This document shows, in pieces, positions 35,290 to 48,400 of a stretch of DNA of 64,000 bases. The position numbers were made by a program, and so were the translations under genes. How positions within the stretch are numbered: position 1 is the stretch's first letter; each line of letters begins with the position of its first letter. The stretch covers positions 2,170,001-2,234,000 of the forward strand of contig JAHQIY010000009.1 in the NCBI GenBank assembly GCA_019054805.1. Reading direction: 5' to 3'. Origin of the DNA: Brachionus manjavacas (Eukaryota; Rotifera; Eurotatoria; Ploima; Brachionidae). Below the pieces are notes generated by a model. The model had not been told where the DNA came from, ran no database searches, and saw only the letters and a program-made list of their open reading frames with translations.

Positions 35290-35760
35290 CCCAAGATTCA
35301 CCGGGATACTTCCATGTGGCGAGTCTGTTCTTGAACTGGTTTACAGCCGATTACTGTCTCAGGCAGGCTGTTAAACTCTCTGATGACACGATTCGTGAAA
35401 AAGTTTTCTCGCTTGGCGCAGTTGGTAGGTGCTTGGACGTCTTTTGGGCCCTCCAATACCCTGGGCTGATCCGAGTTGGGAAAGAGAGCTATAGTTTGGG
35501 GAGATCTGACCCAATCTATGCTATTTAGTCCGTTTCTGATCCTGATTATTTGGATCATTAATCTCCTTTGGTCCTGCGTTCGCTCAGAGTGTACAATCCC
35601 AAGATGTAGAGAGTATCGCTATAACTAAAGATTCTCGGAAAGAATTTGGTTGCTTAAGAATGTTGCTGTCCTTGGCATAGTAGAGGGACCAAAATACAGC
35701 TGCATACTTCAAGTGGGGTCTGGCATAAGTTTGGCCCAAAACGCTTACGGACAAAAAAAC
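35290..35760 (-). mobile_element. LINE reverse-transcriptase C-terminal relic between gene copies 1 and 2
   Basis: The minus-strand reading shows YARPHLKYAAVFWSLYYAKD (the RPHLEYA block), then ERTQDQRRLMIQIIRI and RENFFTNRVIREFNSLPETV (the FF..RVI..WN.LP end block). The frame changes between blocks. GC content is well above its surroundings. A dead fragment, different in sequence from the (ACT)n LINE. Confidence 0.8.
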
Positions 35761-36059
35761 TGAATTTTAGAGAAAAAAGTGAAAAATTAATAACAAATTT
35801 AATTTTATTAAACAATTTTTGAAAAAAAAACATTTTATTACTTTTTTTACATCATACAAACCCATATAATTCAATAAGATGGGTAAATAAAATATATAGT
35901 CAAAAAGGAAGTGTTGGTCAACAATTATAGTCATAAGTTCACTTGAACAAAATAAAATTTTGAAGCAAAAGTCATACTTAGACTCTGACTTTTATGAATG
36001 GAACTTACTTACGAATCTCATTCAATCTTTCAAATTTAATTGTCTTAAATTTTTAAAAA

Positions 36060-36310
36060 CATGAGCTCATACACCAAACCTCTATCAATTCACTAACGCC
36101 ATCAAAATCTTTCTGAAACTTCGTTCTTTCATAAACCTGATTAACAACGCCTGGAATTTTTGAGTCATCAGCATAAATTTTCATCTTAATCGAAAAAAAT
36201 ATGGAATATCATTTATTTACAGAATGAAAAGTATTGAATCAAGACTCTTATGGTACTACTTCGAGAACCTCTGACCACTCAGATAAAGTTTCATCAAGAA
36301 AAACAAGTAA
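36060..36310 (-). mobile_element. LINE reverse-transcriptase palm relic (YADD block)
   Basis: The minus-strand reading gives a decayed GVPQGS-like segment, then MKIYADDSKIPGVVNQVYER and KDFDGVSELIEVW, the RT catalytic YADD site and what follows. It lies just downstream of the copy 2 gene's 3' end. It may be the upstream half of an element whose other half is elsewhere; it reads in the same direction as the 35,290-35,760 relic. Confidence 0.7.
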
Positions 36311-36345
36311 ATAAAAGATGTTAAAAAATGAAAAATTTAGAGTAT

Positions 36346-36351
36346 TTTATT
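36346..36351 (-). terminator. Polyadenylation signal for the copy 2 receptor gene
   Basis: Minus-strand AATAAA about 65 bases beyond the stop at 36,416. This 3' flank is shared with copy 3 but not with copy 1. Confidence 0.4.
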
Positions 36352-36415
36352 AAAAAATTATTCTTAATTAATTAGAATTTATATAAAAGGAATAATTTTA
36401 TATTTTTTTGAATGG

Positions 36416-39400
36416 TTATTTTTTTTTAACATCATTCGAACTTTCGATTTTTTTCATAAAAATATTCAAAATATCAATGAATAAAATGCTTAAAAAGCTG
36501 AGAATGATCACAACCACTGCAATTATCATGCTTGTTCGAATAACAGTCTTGATGGTTTGCAATACAGGCTCAGTTTCTTCACAGTGATCTCCTTTGTAAT
36601 ACTTGAAACATTTGCACTTGGGCTCTTTGTTTTTGTCTTCTTGACAGAATCCATTGCCAGAACAAGTGACATTCTGACACAGATCTATTGCATTTTCACA
36701 ATGAGATCCATAATAATAGGTATTGCACTCACATCTGAATCCTAATTTGTCATTTTTGATAAAAACACAAGTTCCATTATTAAGGCATTGAATTTTTTGA
36801 TCACATGGATTTATCGTTTTTTCACATGATGAACCATAGTATTCATCTTTACAAATACATTTGTATTTATTGCCTGTAAAGGAACAAAAGCCTTTATTAC
36901 TACAGTTGACCAAGCAGCCAGATATATCATAGTTAGCTGTATTCAATATTTCAGCTAAAAATATAGGATCGCTATCATAAAAGGCATTTTTGACTTGTTC
37001 AATGGTGGAATTTTCAGTTGTATTAATTATTGTTGAATCAAAACCCAAAACTGAATAGTTTGTTGTTTTAGAAATGCTGTTAAATGATTCAGAAACCGTG
37101 GGGCTATAATTTGAAGTTGAACTAGAAAAGGTAGACTGAAGAGTGCTAGTTGAGACAAATTCTGATGTCTCAAAAGTTGAAAATTCACTGCTTTCATCTA
37201 AAAAATTAAAAAATTAAAAAAATTAAATTCAAATTTATTGTTAGTGATCTTAATAAATCTTTACAAGTAAAAATATAGATAAATGTTTCTACATTTGTTA
37301 CCGAAAAATCAATCCAACTCCCACAGTAACAAATACGCTTTCTTTTAAACAAATGAAAAATAATTTTTTCATATTTATAAATTTTAATCAAATTTTTGGA
37401 ATTACTGTTGATCAAAAGCAAAATATTTGTATTTTTCGAATAGGCAAAAGTTGAAGCAAGTTGCGTTTGCTTCAAATGCTTCCGTGATCACTCTATGAAA
37501 ATATGACGATCTAAATGAAATTTCTGAATACTTTCCATTTTGATTAGGAACACCAGTCTTGTTAAATCCTTTATTTAGAAGAAAATCAAATTTTGAATTT
37601 TAAATTTTTTTTTCAAATTAGTTTTTGAATTTAATAATTACCGATAATTTTATAAACACCATAAAAAGTGTTCTGTCCTGAATAATGTCTATCAAATACT
37701 TTGTAGTTAGAACAGTTGTTCTCACCAACTCTCAGAGTCATGTTGATACTTTGGAGACAGAAACAATACTTTCCAGATGCTACCATTGTTAAATTTAAAT
37801 ACGAACAGTATTTAAAACAAGTGGTGATTGTGGTATTTTCCAGTATTAAATAGTCATCGGGTGTATTCAATGTGAAGCATCCAAGAAATTCAAAATAAAA
37901 ATCTCCCGTTATTTCAGGACTTTTAACTTTTAAATTTAAGAGATAAAATCAAAGAATTTTATTTTTTGTTTTTAAATTTTACTATTAAAATTTGATACAC
38001 TTCTCAAATAATATGGGGAACCTCCACACTCAAAATGCTCATCAAAAAGACATGTTCTATCACAAAGTGCTCGGCTATAGTCCAGACCACGCACGCTGTA
38101 ATTTTTTCAGAGCAAAAATACTCACTTAAAAAATATTTCCAATTTTTTTAATTAAATATTTTTATTTACAAATACTTGTTTTGTATAATCGTAATTGGCT
38201 TTTCTTGACTTACACAATGTTCTATTGGATTTGAGTAATTAGAATTTTTAAATGTATATTTGATTAAATCTGCAACTTCTATTGTGGTACACTCAATTTT
38301 TGTTTTGAAACCCACTGAATCTTTTCAAAAATAGATTTGGTGATAAAATTATTCATAAAATTGAAACCACTAAAACTCATTATTCTTAATCTTCAATTTT
38401 TAAGTATATTAAAATTCAATATTTAAAAACTAATGATCAGACTTGCGCAAAAGTCAGAAAAAAATTAATTTAAAGTCTTTTCAGAATCAAGTCACTGACT
38501 TTTTAAAAAGCTTTTAAAAAAAAAATTTCAAGTCGTCTTTTGGCTATATGACTTTTAAAAATCTTTGCTAATGATTAATCTTTTCTGATTTCATTATCAC
38601 CTCATTTATTTGGTAATGATACTTAAATGTTTAAACAGATATTCTGAAAAGTATCTTTTTAGAGCATTGCTTAAGCGCTTGCTCTAGTCTGCTTTAATTT
38701 CTCGAGACAAAATACTGAACAACACACTCTAGGTGTGTATTCAGGGAATAAAGTTCATTCCAGTTTTGGGTCTAGTCCATTAGGTGAACAAGTGTTCACG
38801 AAATAGGTGAATAATTCATGTTCACGGTATAAGTGAACCAGAGTTGGTCAAAAGTCAAACTTTAAAGTCAGAATCGTTAAAAGTCAAAGTCAAAGTCTGA
38901 CTTTGACTTGAATCTAAAATAATTTTATTAACAATAAAATTCAAGATTAACACCAAATAACTTGGAAAAATTAACAATGATAAAATATAATTTGAAAACA
39001 TTAAAATTCGAGTACTAAACTTTATTTAAAATAAACATTTTTAAATGTAAATTTTAATTTTAACTTGATTTGAAAAAATAAAATTTAAAGTCAAAGTCCA
39101 GACTTGACTTCAAAAAATTAAAATTTAAAGTCAAAGTCCAGACTTGACTTCAAAAAATTAAAATTTAAAGTCAAAGTCCAGACTTGACTTTGACTTCATG
39201 ACTTTGACTTTTGACCAACTCTGAAGTGAACAGATTTTTCACCTAATTATTTTTACCCTGATAGGTGAACATAAAAATTCTAAAAATTTTAATTAAAAAA
39301 TTTAGGTGAACATTTGAAAAAAGTATAATTTTTCTGATCACTTATTAAATTAACTGGTCACATATTTTGTTACTTTTTCAATATTTTTCCTTGGTCAATT

Positions 39401-42400
39401 ATTATAGTTGTCTAATGTTACTTTTTGATTTTAGCTGTTAACATTAATAACTTTAATATCCTAGAAATTAAATTTCCCAAAACACGGATCTTTGGACTCA
39501 AAGTGATCTCGTCTTGCCATCAGAAAATCTTAAGTTTATTTTTTCTCTGAATGAGATTTTGATCTTTAGAGATAATTTACGAAAAAAAGTAAATTCCGAT
39601 GATCAAATCATCACTGTTAAACATTTTAAAAAATTATCTAAAAAATTGAGGATAATTGATCTTGAGGTTTATCTAATCAAAATAATTTACTAGGATCACT
39701 ATCATAGACTGTAAAAGGCCTTAATTCTCCACCCCCACACGGTGATTGCCGATCTCCTAAACAATTAAAATTGCATTTTTCATCAGGTGCTTGATTGTAC
39801 GTTCCATAAATTGTTGAACACGGACACGCATACCTAAAATTAGCGAAAAAAAATTATTTTATTTTTTATTTTTATTTTTTACTCATAAGTAGTGCCAGAA
39901 TACGTATATCCAAAAAGTTTACAAATTTTGTTACATTCTTTATTAGTCATATTTTTGTAATTACGGTAAATTACTTGACCAAACTCAAATGGCTCTCGGT
40001 CGAAATAACAACCAAACACTTCATCTAAGAAAAATTTAAATTTTTTTCTTTTGATTTTAGCATCTTACTTAATTTTTTATAAATATATATAGGATGCACT
40101 TAAAATATATTTTTTTAAATTAATCAGATTAAAAAAGATTATAAACCTTCTATTGTTGTTTGAACAGTCATTTGTATAATAGCCAAATAAGCAATTACAT
40201 TAAAATTTCCATTCCTCAAATATTGTTTTTCTACCTCCAAATATGTTGTCTGATTTAAGCTATAAGTTTGAATTGTTTGGTCCCCAAAATTTATGTTTAA
40301 ATCAATATTTTCAGTTATTGGAGGCCTAGCCAAAACACTTATTCCACAAGTTACAGATTCATATTGATTGACAGAGCTTGGACAATCAATTGTCATATTG
40401 AGCACTTAAAAATTTTAAATAAAAAATAACTTTTTTAAATGAAAAAATACTTAATATTCTGTAAACTGATTTTGCAATCAATCCACCGCAATTTTTCGAA
40501 TTATCACCACTGCACTTTTCTGAACAAAGGCTTTCATCGTGTTGATTATTAGCCACTACATCATTTGAACAATGACACTCGGATCTAGAATAGGTTTTTT
40601 TAAACTATAAAAGTAAAGGAACATACTTGTTAAAAGTAGAGGCAAATTCAAATTGCTTTAGATGACAGTATTTTATACAAAGATGGTTAGTCATAGAATT
40701 TAAGACCAAAGATTGGTCATCATTTTTTGTCACATTCGGTAAACATCCCACATAAGGTACGTAAAGAAATTCGGAGAAATTTTTTGACCTAATGAATTTA
40801 ATCTTTTATTTAAATTTAATAATGCTTTAATTTAATGTTAACCTTCGTAGATTTGAAAGTAGTTAGCACATGCACAAAATTGATTAGGTGAGTTCTGGCA
40901 TGAACACAGACAATTATATTTGGTTTCATTTAATTTGATTCCAGTGAAATTGTTAAAGCATTTACAATCACTTAATTTATTTTTTTATTTTTTAAAAAAT
41001 TTATAGAATTGATATTTACTCATATCCTGCTGAAGAGTATTTATAATTTCTTTTCGAACAAAATGAATTACACAATTGTTTTTCAATTTGTGAAGATTGA
41101 TAAACGATTTGAGCAAAACCAAAGCATCCAACGTATTTTGTATTTTCTTTAAAAATATGATTAATATTCTAAATATAAGATTTTAAATTGAGAAGAACAA
41201 CTGATTAATTCGATTTTTAAAAATTTACAGTAATATTAAAAATAAATCAATTGCAAAAGAGATTTTTTAATTTTTTTTCTTTAATTAAAGAATAAAATGG
41301 CATTATGAAGTTAATGATGCTCTGTGTGAATGGATTGATGTATGGAGAATGGGTCTCTGTGCTCAAAAATGTAAGATTATGCATTTTGGAAGGCTAATGC
41401 TAGATTTTCGTATGAAACATCGGGAAAAGAGGGATTGGATAAAAATCAACTGTGTACCATTGAGTGTGAAAAGGATCTAGGCGTTATGGTGTCTTCAGAC
41501 CTTAAATGGACATGTCAAGTAAAGAACGCGTGCGCGAAAGCAAATAAAGCACTCGGAATTCTTAAAAGAAAATTTTTAAGTAGAGAAGAAACTCTTTGGT
41601 TGAAACTTTATATGTCTTTGGTTAGACCTCACCTCGACTATGCAGTTCAAGTTTTGAATCCGAGCAAAAAAGGTGACGTAAAAGCATTAGAAAAAGTACA
41701 AGAGCGTGCAACGAAAATTACTTGGTCACTAAGAGAAATTTCATACGAGGAAAGGCTTGCCAGATTGGGTTTAACAAAACTTAGTGAGAGAAGGGTGAGA
41801 GGTGATTTGATTGAGGTTTTTAAAGTGATTAACGGTCATGAAAAAGTGTCGTTTACCAGAGAACTTCTGGATCCTGTTGGTAGGAATGGATCGACACCGA
41901 GGTTAAGAGGAAACAGCGCAAAAGTTCAAAGAGATAGTTTTCCGGCACAAAAAGAAATGATTTTTCTGCCGCAGTGAGTGCTAGGCACGTTTTTTTTCTC
42001 AAACAGAGAAGCTCCGCACTGGAATAGACTTCCTGAGGAGGTGGTTAAAGCTAAGACAGTTAATGGCTTCAAAGTAGCATTAGATAGGTTTAACAGAATT
42101 GGCTGCTAAAGCTTCTTACGCCTTTAAGCGGTGATGAGCTCAGATTTCCTACTTGTTAGGATTTCGCAGCAAGAACTACTACTACTACTACTAATGATCA
42201 ATTCTAAATTGTAAGATAACTTATTAAAATTAAAAATAATAGTTGCAGAGGTATATTTTTGGATTCAACATACTTGTCAAATTTAAAAATAAACTCTGCA
42301 AAAGTTTGCAAAATATAACTCATTATAACTCACCAGTTAAAGCTGTATCATTTAGATGGTGTACACTCTACAATATTACAGAGCCTACCTTTTTATTTAA

Positions 42401-45400
42401 ATCATATTATGTTATCTAAATCATAGTATGTTATATCTAAAAATGTATCTCTCCATTAATTCTATTTAGAAATAAAATTTTATTTTATAATTAAAACTTG
42501 ATTTGATCATTTAGAGCACTAAAAATAGATTTTAAACTTCAAAATGGCAAATAAAGCAACATTTCAAGTAATTGTTAATTTGCAAATACAAAAAAAAATT
42601 TTTTTAAAAAAGAATTTTTTGAGCTTAAAATTTAAACCAAAGATAATGAGCAAATATCAAATAAGAACAAACTGAGAAAAATAAAACCCTTTTCAAAAAT
42701 TGTCACCCGGTTTTCACATGGGAAAGTAAAAATAATATTTTATTCAGTAAAAATGATTATCCCCTAAGTAAATTTTATTCAGAAAATTACTTTCAGCAGA
42801 ATTATTTTTTCATCAGCAAAAATGTATATTCGTCAGCAAAATTATTCTTTCAGCATATTAATTAATAAAATTGGTTAAAATAAAACAGTGAAATAATTGA
42901 AACCTATTCGTAAATTAATAATTAAACCGAGATAAAATCCGATTCCGCTAAGTTACAGTTTTCGGCGAACGAGAAAATCTTCATCAATGGGCATCAGCTC
43001 TTCAGTGCTAAGTGGAAAGCAAAGAAATGTGCCGCTATCAAACATTAATTTTACTGTCAGTTAACTCAAATTCAATAAATTTACTGAAAAAATAAATATT
43101 TTTGCTATTTCTTTTTAATTAATTTATTGAAATGGATCTATTGATTTAACAAGACTATATTGACTGAACATTTGTGTATTTTTTTGAAACTATTATTTAT
43201 AATTATTATTTTTTATTATTTTTTATTATTTTACTAAATAAATTTTACTGAAGATTAAAATACTTTTGCTTAGAAAATTCAATAAATTTACCGAATTAAT
43301 AAATATTTTTGCTATTTTTTTAAATTAATTTACTGAAGTATATTTACTGATTAAATCTTACTATTTAAAATCCAAATGTGTGAAAAAAGTAAAATGTTCA
43401 TACATATACTTACGATAACTAACTTTGAAAAAAAGTAAAATGTTCATACATATACTTACGATAACTAACTTTGAAAAAAGTAAAATGTTCATACATATAC
43501 TTACGATAACTAACTTTGAAAAAAAGTAAAATGTTCATACATTTACTTACGATAACTAACTTTAATATTTAATTATATACTGCTTTAAAAATTGTCTTAT
43601 CCAAGATTTACTTTAACATAATTATATGCTGCTTTAAAAATTGTCTTATTCTGGATTATCTTTAACATAATCTTAATATTTAAAACCTAAATGTCTGAAA
43701 AAAGTAAAATTTTCATGCATATACTTTCGATAACTAACTTTAATATTTGAATATAGTGCTTTTAAAATTGTCTTGATGGTATCCGTTCATTTCGACAAGA
43801 ATATTTCGACAAATTATATTTCGACAAATTATATTTCGACAATATAATATTTAGACAAATAATCTTGTTTTTCGACAAGTATTATTTCGACAAATAGTAT
43901 TTTGACATAAGAAATCTCACTTGAATTTTATTGTACTTTTTTCAAACATGGATAATTTAATTAATCATTTCGCCTAGATTCAAAATAACTATGTTAAGTT
44001 GTCAACAGGCATTATAGATAAACGTACACCAGTTTAGGTTCGTTTCGAAGAGCAATTAAGTCAGCTAGTCGATAGTTATAATCAAGAGAATTTAATTGAT
44101 TATTTAAAAAGTATATCTTTATTGATTGATTTTTAATTTAGTTTTTTTATTTATCGAAAATTTAGTCGAAACTTTTTTTTTTTGTGTCTAAATTTTTTTA
44201 TGTCTAAATGCTAATTGTCTAAAATTTATTTGTCGAAATAAACTTTGTCTAAAAATTTATTGGTCTAATTGTACTTGTCGAAAATTACCTGTCGAAATAT
44301 AATTAGTCGAAATATTCTTGTCGAAATGATACATATTCTGTCTTGATCCATTTTTTAGATTACATAATATATATTAATTTTTTTGCAATCTAAAATTAGA
44401 TTTTAACTAAAAAATTAAGAAAAGAAAAAAACATTCAAATTCATTGAAATTCATTCAAGTTTATCTTACAAGAAATGTTGTTTGTACAGTATGCCACAAA
44501 AAGTTAGAATCAAGTTGAAAAAAATAAAAATATTGTTTTTTTTCAATTAAAATAATAGTTAACTATGAATTTTTTTCAAATAATAGTTTTTTTAAAGTAA
44601 GACTACCTAAAAATCTAACAAAATAGAGAAAAAATGGGTAATAATAAAATAACTGATCAACAGAGATGGCAAATTGCATTTTTTTGATAAATCAGACAAA
44701 GACTGAAAGAGAAATAGCCGAGTTAATGAAATAATGAACAAAAAAATAATCAGAATAAAAAAAAGTTTGACTCTAACTTTTTACGACATACTGTACAGAA
44801 ATATTCATTTATTCATTTAATCAACACTTATGAAAAAATTTTTAGAATCAATTTTTAATAAGAATTTTTGAATATGATAAATAAAATAAATCAATCAATT
44901 AAATAATCAATACTAATTTATTTTTCATTTAATTTAATTATTCTGGCAGCGGAGCAAAAGGTAAAACCTTGTATACATTTTTTTACTGACCATATAATAT
45001 TTTGTCTTTCACATTAAATAACTGCTCCATTTACAATATACTTTTTTTGCTATTTACCAATTTTTAATTAAATAAGTCGATTTCGTTATAAAACGATAAA
45101 AAATTTACGAACCTATTAATTCACTGTAATCTTCTTGAATTTCCGTGATTTTATTGACAGCTTAAAAAAAAATATTTTTTTCTTTTCAGAAATAGCAAAA
45201 CGCTACCGTTTATTTCTCCATATAGAAAGAAAATGCCATTTGATTCTTGTATTTTAATTTTGTATAATCTTGGCTCCGCATAAATCTTATCATATATTTC
45301 ATTTTCATTCACAAGTGTTAGATTCCTTCGATCATTATCATCAAAATCAATTACCAAATTGAATGTCATATTTGATGGTTTATTAAATGAAAATTGGAAA

Positions 45401-48400
45401 ATTTCATTAGTTTCCACTTGAGTTGGAAAATAGGCATAAATGCTTTTAGCTACAAAAGAAATAAAATTTTAATTATCAATAATTAAATAATAAATAAAAA
45501 AAAATACTTGTGATATTGTAGACTCTAGCAGCCATGAAGCTTCCGCAAATTTGGCTCGAATTTCCTGGACACTTAACATTACACATACTTTCATCTGTCC
45601 TTTGCAAATTGTGAATTGAATCAAGACAAGCACAAAAATCTCTTCAATAAATAAATAATTTAATTTGAAATTAATACATTTTTTTATTTTTCAAAAAAAA
45701 TTTAATTTTTTAAATTCAATTATTTATTCACCTATTATATGTAGCGAAAAATTGCCAGTATCTACAATTTTTAAAGCACATTCCATTCGTATTAAATGTT
45801 ATTGGAAAGCCATGGCTAATCTCACCGACATAACATCCCATATAGTTTCCAACACTAAAATAGTCGTTCATTTTACCTAATTTTTCAATTTTTTAGAGCT
45901 TTTTATTTACAAAATCTGAACTACTTTTTAAATGGTAAGCGTTGTAAGAATTTTGACAGCCGCAAAATTCTTCGGTTGTTCCTTTGCATATACAATCACA
46001 GTTTGATGGATTCATAGTTTCATTCACTCCGATATTGCTCGAACAGTAGCAATTCGAGCTTTATTAAAAATAAATTATTTTATATATTAAATGAATAAAA
46101 TATTAAGATAACTTTTTCAAAATTGCATAACTAAAGCCTTTGTGGATGCATTGATCAAAACATAAATTAGGAGTCATTTGATTAGATTGATAGAATTCAA
46201 TTTCAGGATTTTGATTTTCAAAATAAAAACCATCATAAAAACAACCTAAATATAGACCTTTATCGCTCAATATCAATTGTTCTTTTAATAAATAATGATT
46301 TTTTTAATAACTAAAAATCAAAACTACCTGACTCAATTGGAACAGTGGATGAAGTGTTTTGATAAGCTAAGAAAAACTCAAAAAAAGTTCAATTAAATTT
46401 GAAAATTTTACCATAAATTATAGTTTGGACATTCATCTGGTTATTAATTACATGAACTTTTAGAATATACTTTCCAGCACTAGTATAATTAAATGAAACG
46501 TTATAAAAATTTTGAACGTTATCAAAATATAAATAATTTCCATTTCCAAAATCAATTTCAAAATCCAATGATTCACTTATAAAGATTGAACAATAATACT
46601 GTTTATTGATAAAAACTGCTCTAGGACATGTGATTCCAATTTCATAGTCTTTTTTGAAGAAAAAATTAAAAAGAAAATCAAATTTTCTCCAGTACTTTTT
46701 AATTCAAAAAATAATATTCGCAAAATTGTGAATTATATGAGGGCCAAGTGTCCCAGCAACTACATCTATGTCTTTAAAAAAAAATGGTTATTAAGTTTTA
46801 TTTTTATTCATAAATTACTGCATATCAAGTGCTGAATACATCTTATTAAAATTCTTATGACACTCTCTAATACACGATATTTCTGTTTGATTTTCAATTG
46901 AAGAAAAATTTTCTTGGAATGAAAAACAGCCAATTTGGACTCCAACATTCTCAATGCAGCGAACACGCTCTAAATAATTAATTTTAATTTTTACCCATAA
47001 TTAAAAATTTGACACTACTAAATTTAATAAACTTGTTGATTAAGAAAATAAAATATACAAAAAGCATTTTTTGTTTCTACCAAAGCAGGTCAAAAATCTA
47101 ACAGGAATTTCATTTCAATTTTTTTGCAGAGATTTAACATATGATTATCAGACTTTAGCTAATTGTACTGTGTTTTACAACTAATTTTTGAAATCTTGAT
47201 AAAAAGAGTTATTTTATTTTTTCGGCGTTTTATGTTTTCAGAATTGTTTAATTTTATTAGCAGTAGAATTTTTCGATTTATTTATTTTTTATACAGAGTT
47301 GGTTAAAAGTCGGTGTCAAGTATAAATTTTAACTTTAAATTTTAATTTAGTTTTTCGGTGATTAAAATTAAAATAAATTTTTTTCAAATTGAAAATCTGA
47401 CTTTAATCTCGATCTTGAGTCATTGTATTTCTTAGCCACGTTTTGAATCCTTTTAAAAAAGAAAAGCTTAAAAATATTAGGAAACAAGTTTTTTAAGCTA
47501 TTAGCTTTGATCAGTTCTCTGGGTTTAAAAATAAAACTGTTGTCTTTAATAATATTTAACTCTAGAGTTTTTAATTACTTTGCCAAAATTGGAATTTCTT
47601 AATTAAATTTACAAAATATTAAGATTATAAATTAAGATTATTAAGATTATTATAAATATTTAGATTTGTTTTAAAATTTAAAAATTTTAAATTTTGTTAT
47701 TTTTAAGGGCAACAAAGATAACTCGATTTCAAAATGTGTATTGTTTTTGACTTAAATTTTAAAAGATTAAATATTTTTTGACTAGATGATCTTGAAGTTT
47801 GATAGTTATTGAAAGCAGTGGTAGGTAGCACTTTTTTAACATTTGTGTTGAACTATTCTTCATAAATTTTCATATCTGTAATTACTCTTGAAGAGGAAAG
47901 GATTCTGTAAATAATGACCTATTATGAATGATTCAAAGATAAATTTAGCTTTATTTCTGTCCAAATTTTTTTTTATTCATATTTTAATTTGGCTAAGTTT
48001 TTCGTTAGGAAAAAAATATTTTTTTTAGTGCATAATTTTATTAAAAGGAGATAAAAAAATAAGTAGATAAATTATTTTTGTAGGAGATAAATGTCAACTA
48101 AAATTGATAATTATTTTCAGAGGTAGATAATTAATTTGTGAAGTATATATTTATCATTTAAGGTTACTATTGGATCAAATTTAGAAAGCGAATAGTCAAG
48201 TATTCGCACGAAGATACACAGTTCTACATGTGTACAATTTCCCAATCAACGTTCGATATTACGAAAGCTCAGTGCAAAGAGTTTTGGACAAAATAAGACG
48301 GTTGGCAAGATTTTACGAGTTGGTGGAATGGAGAAGTAAATTCATTGCAGTTAAAATAGATTCTGAAAATCGGGAATCTAGCGCTTGTTCATGTCATTAT

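Larger units (their letters stand above)
20059..36480. repeat. Tandem segmental repeat, unit 1 of 3 (16.4 kb)
   Basis: Near-identical to 36,481-52,880 and to 52,881-64,000, mostly differing in A/T run lengths. Left of 20,059 only a weakly similar 50-bp stretch remains (through the stop codon) before homology to the other units ends, so the array boundary lies inside the last exon of the receptor gene. The unit holds one complete gene on the minus strand plus intronic and intergenic transposons. Confidence 0.95.

Noticed and set aside
35316-35528. Plus-strand frame starting MASLFLNWF
   Set aside because: Antisense of a LINE C-terminal block that reads better on the minus strand (RENFFTNRVIREFNSLPE).
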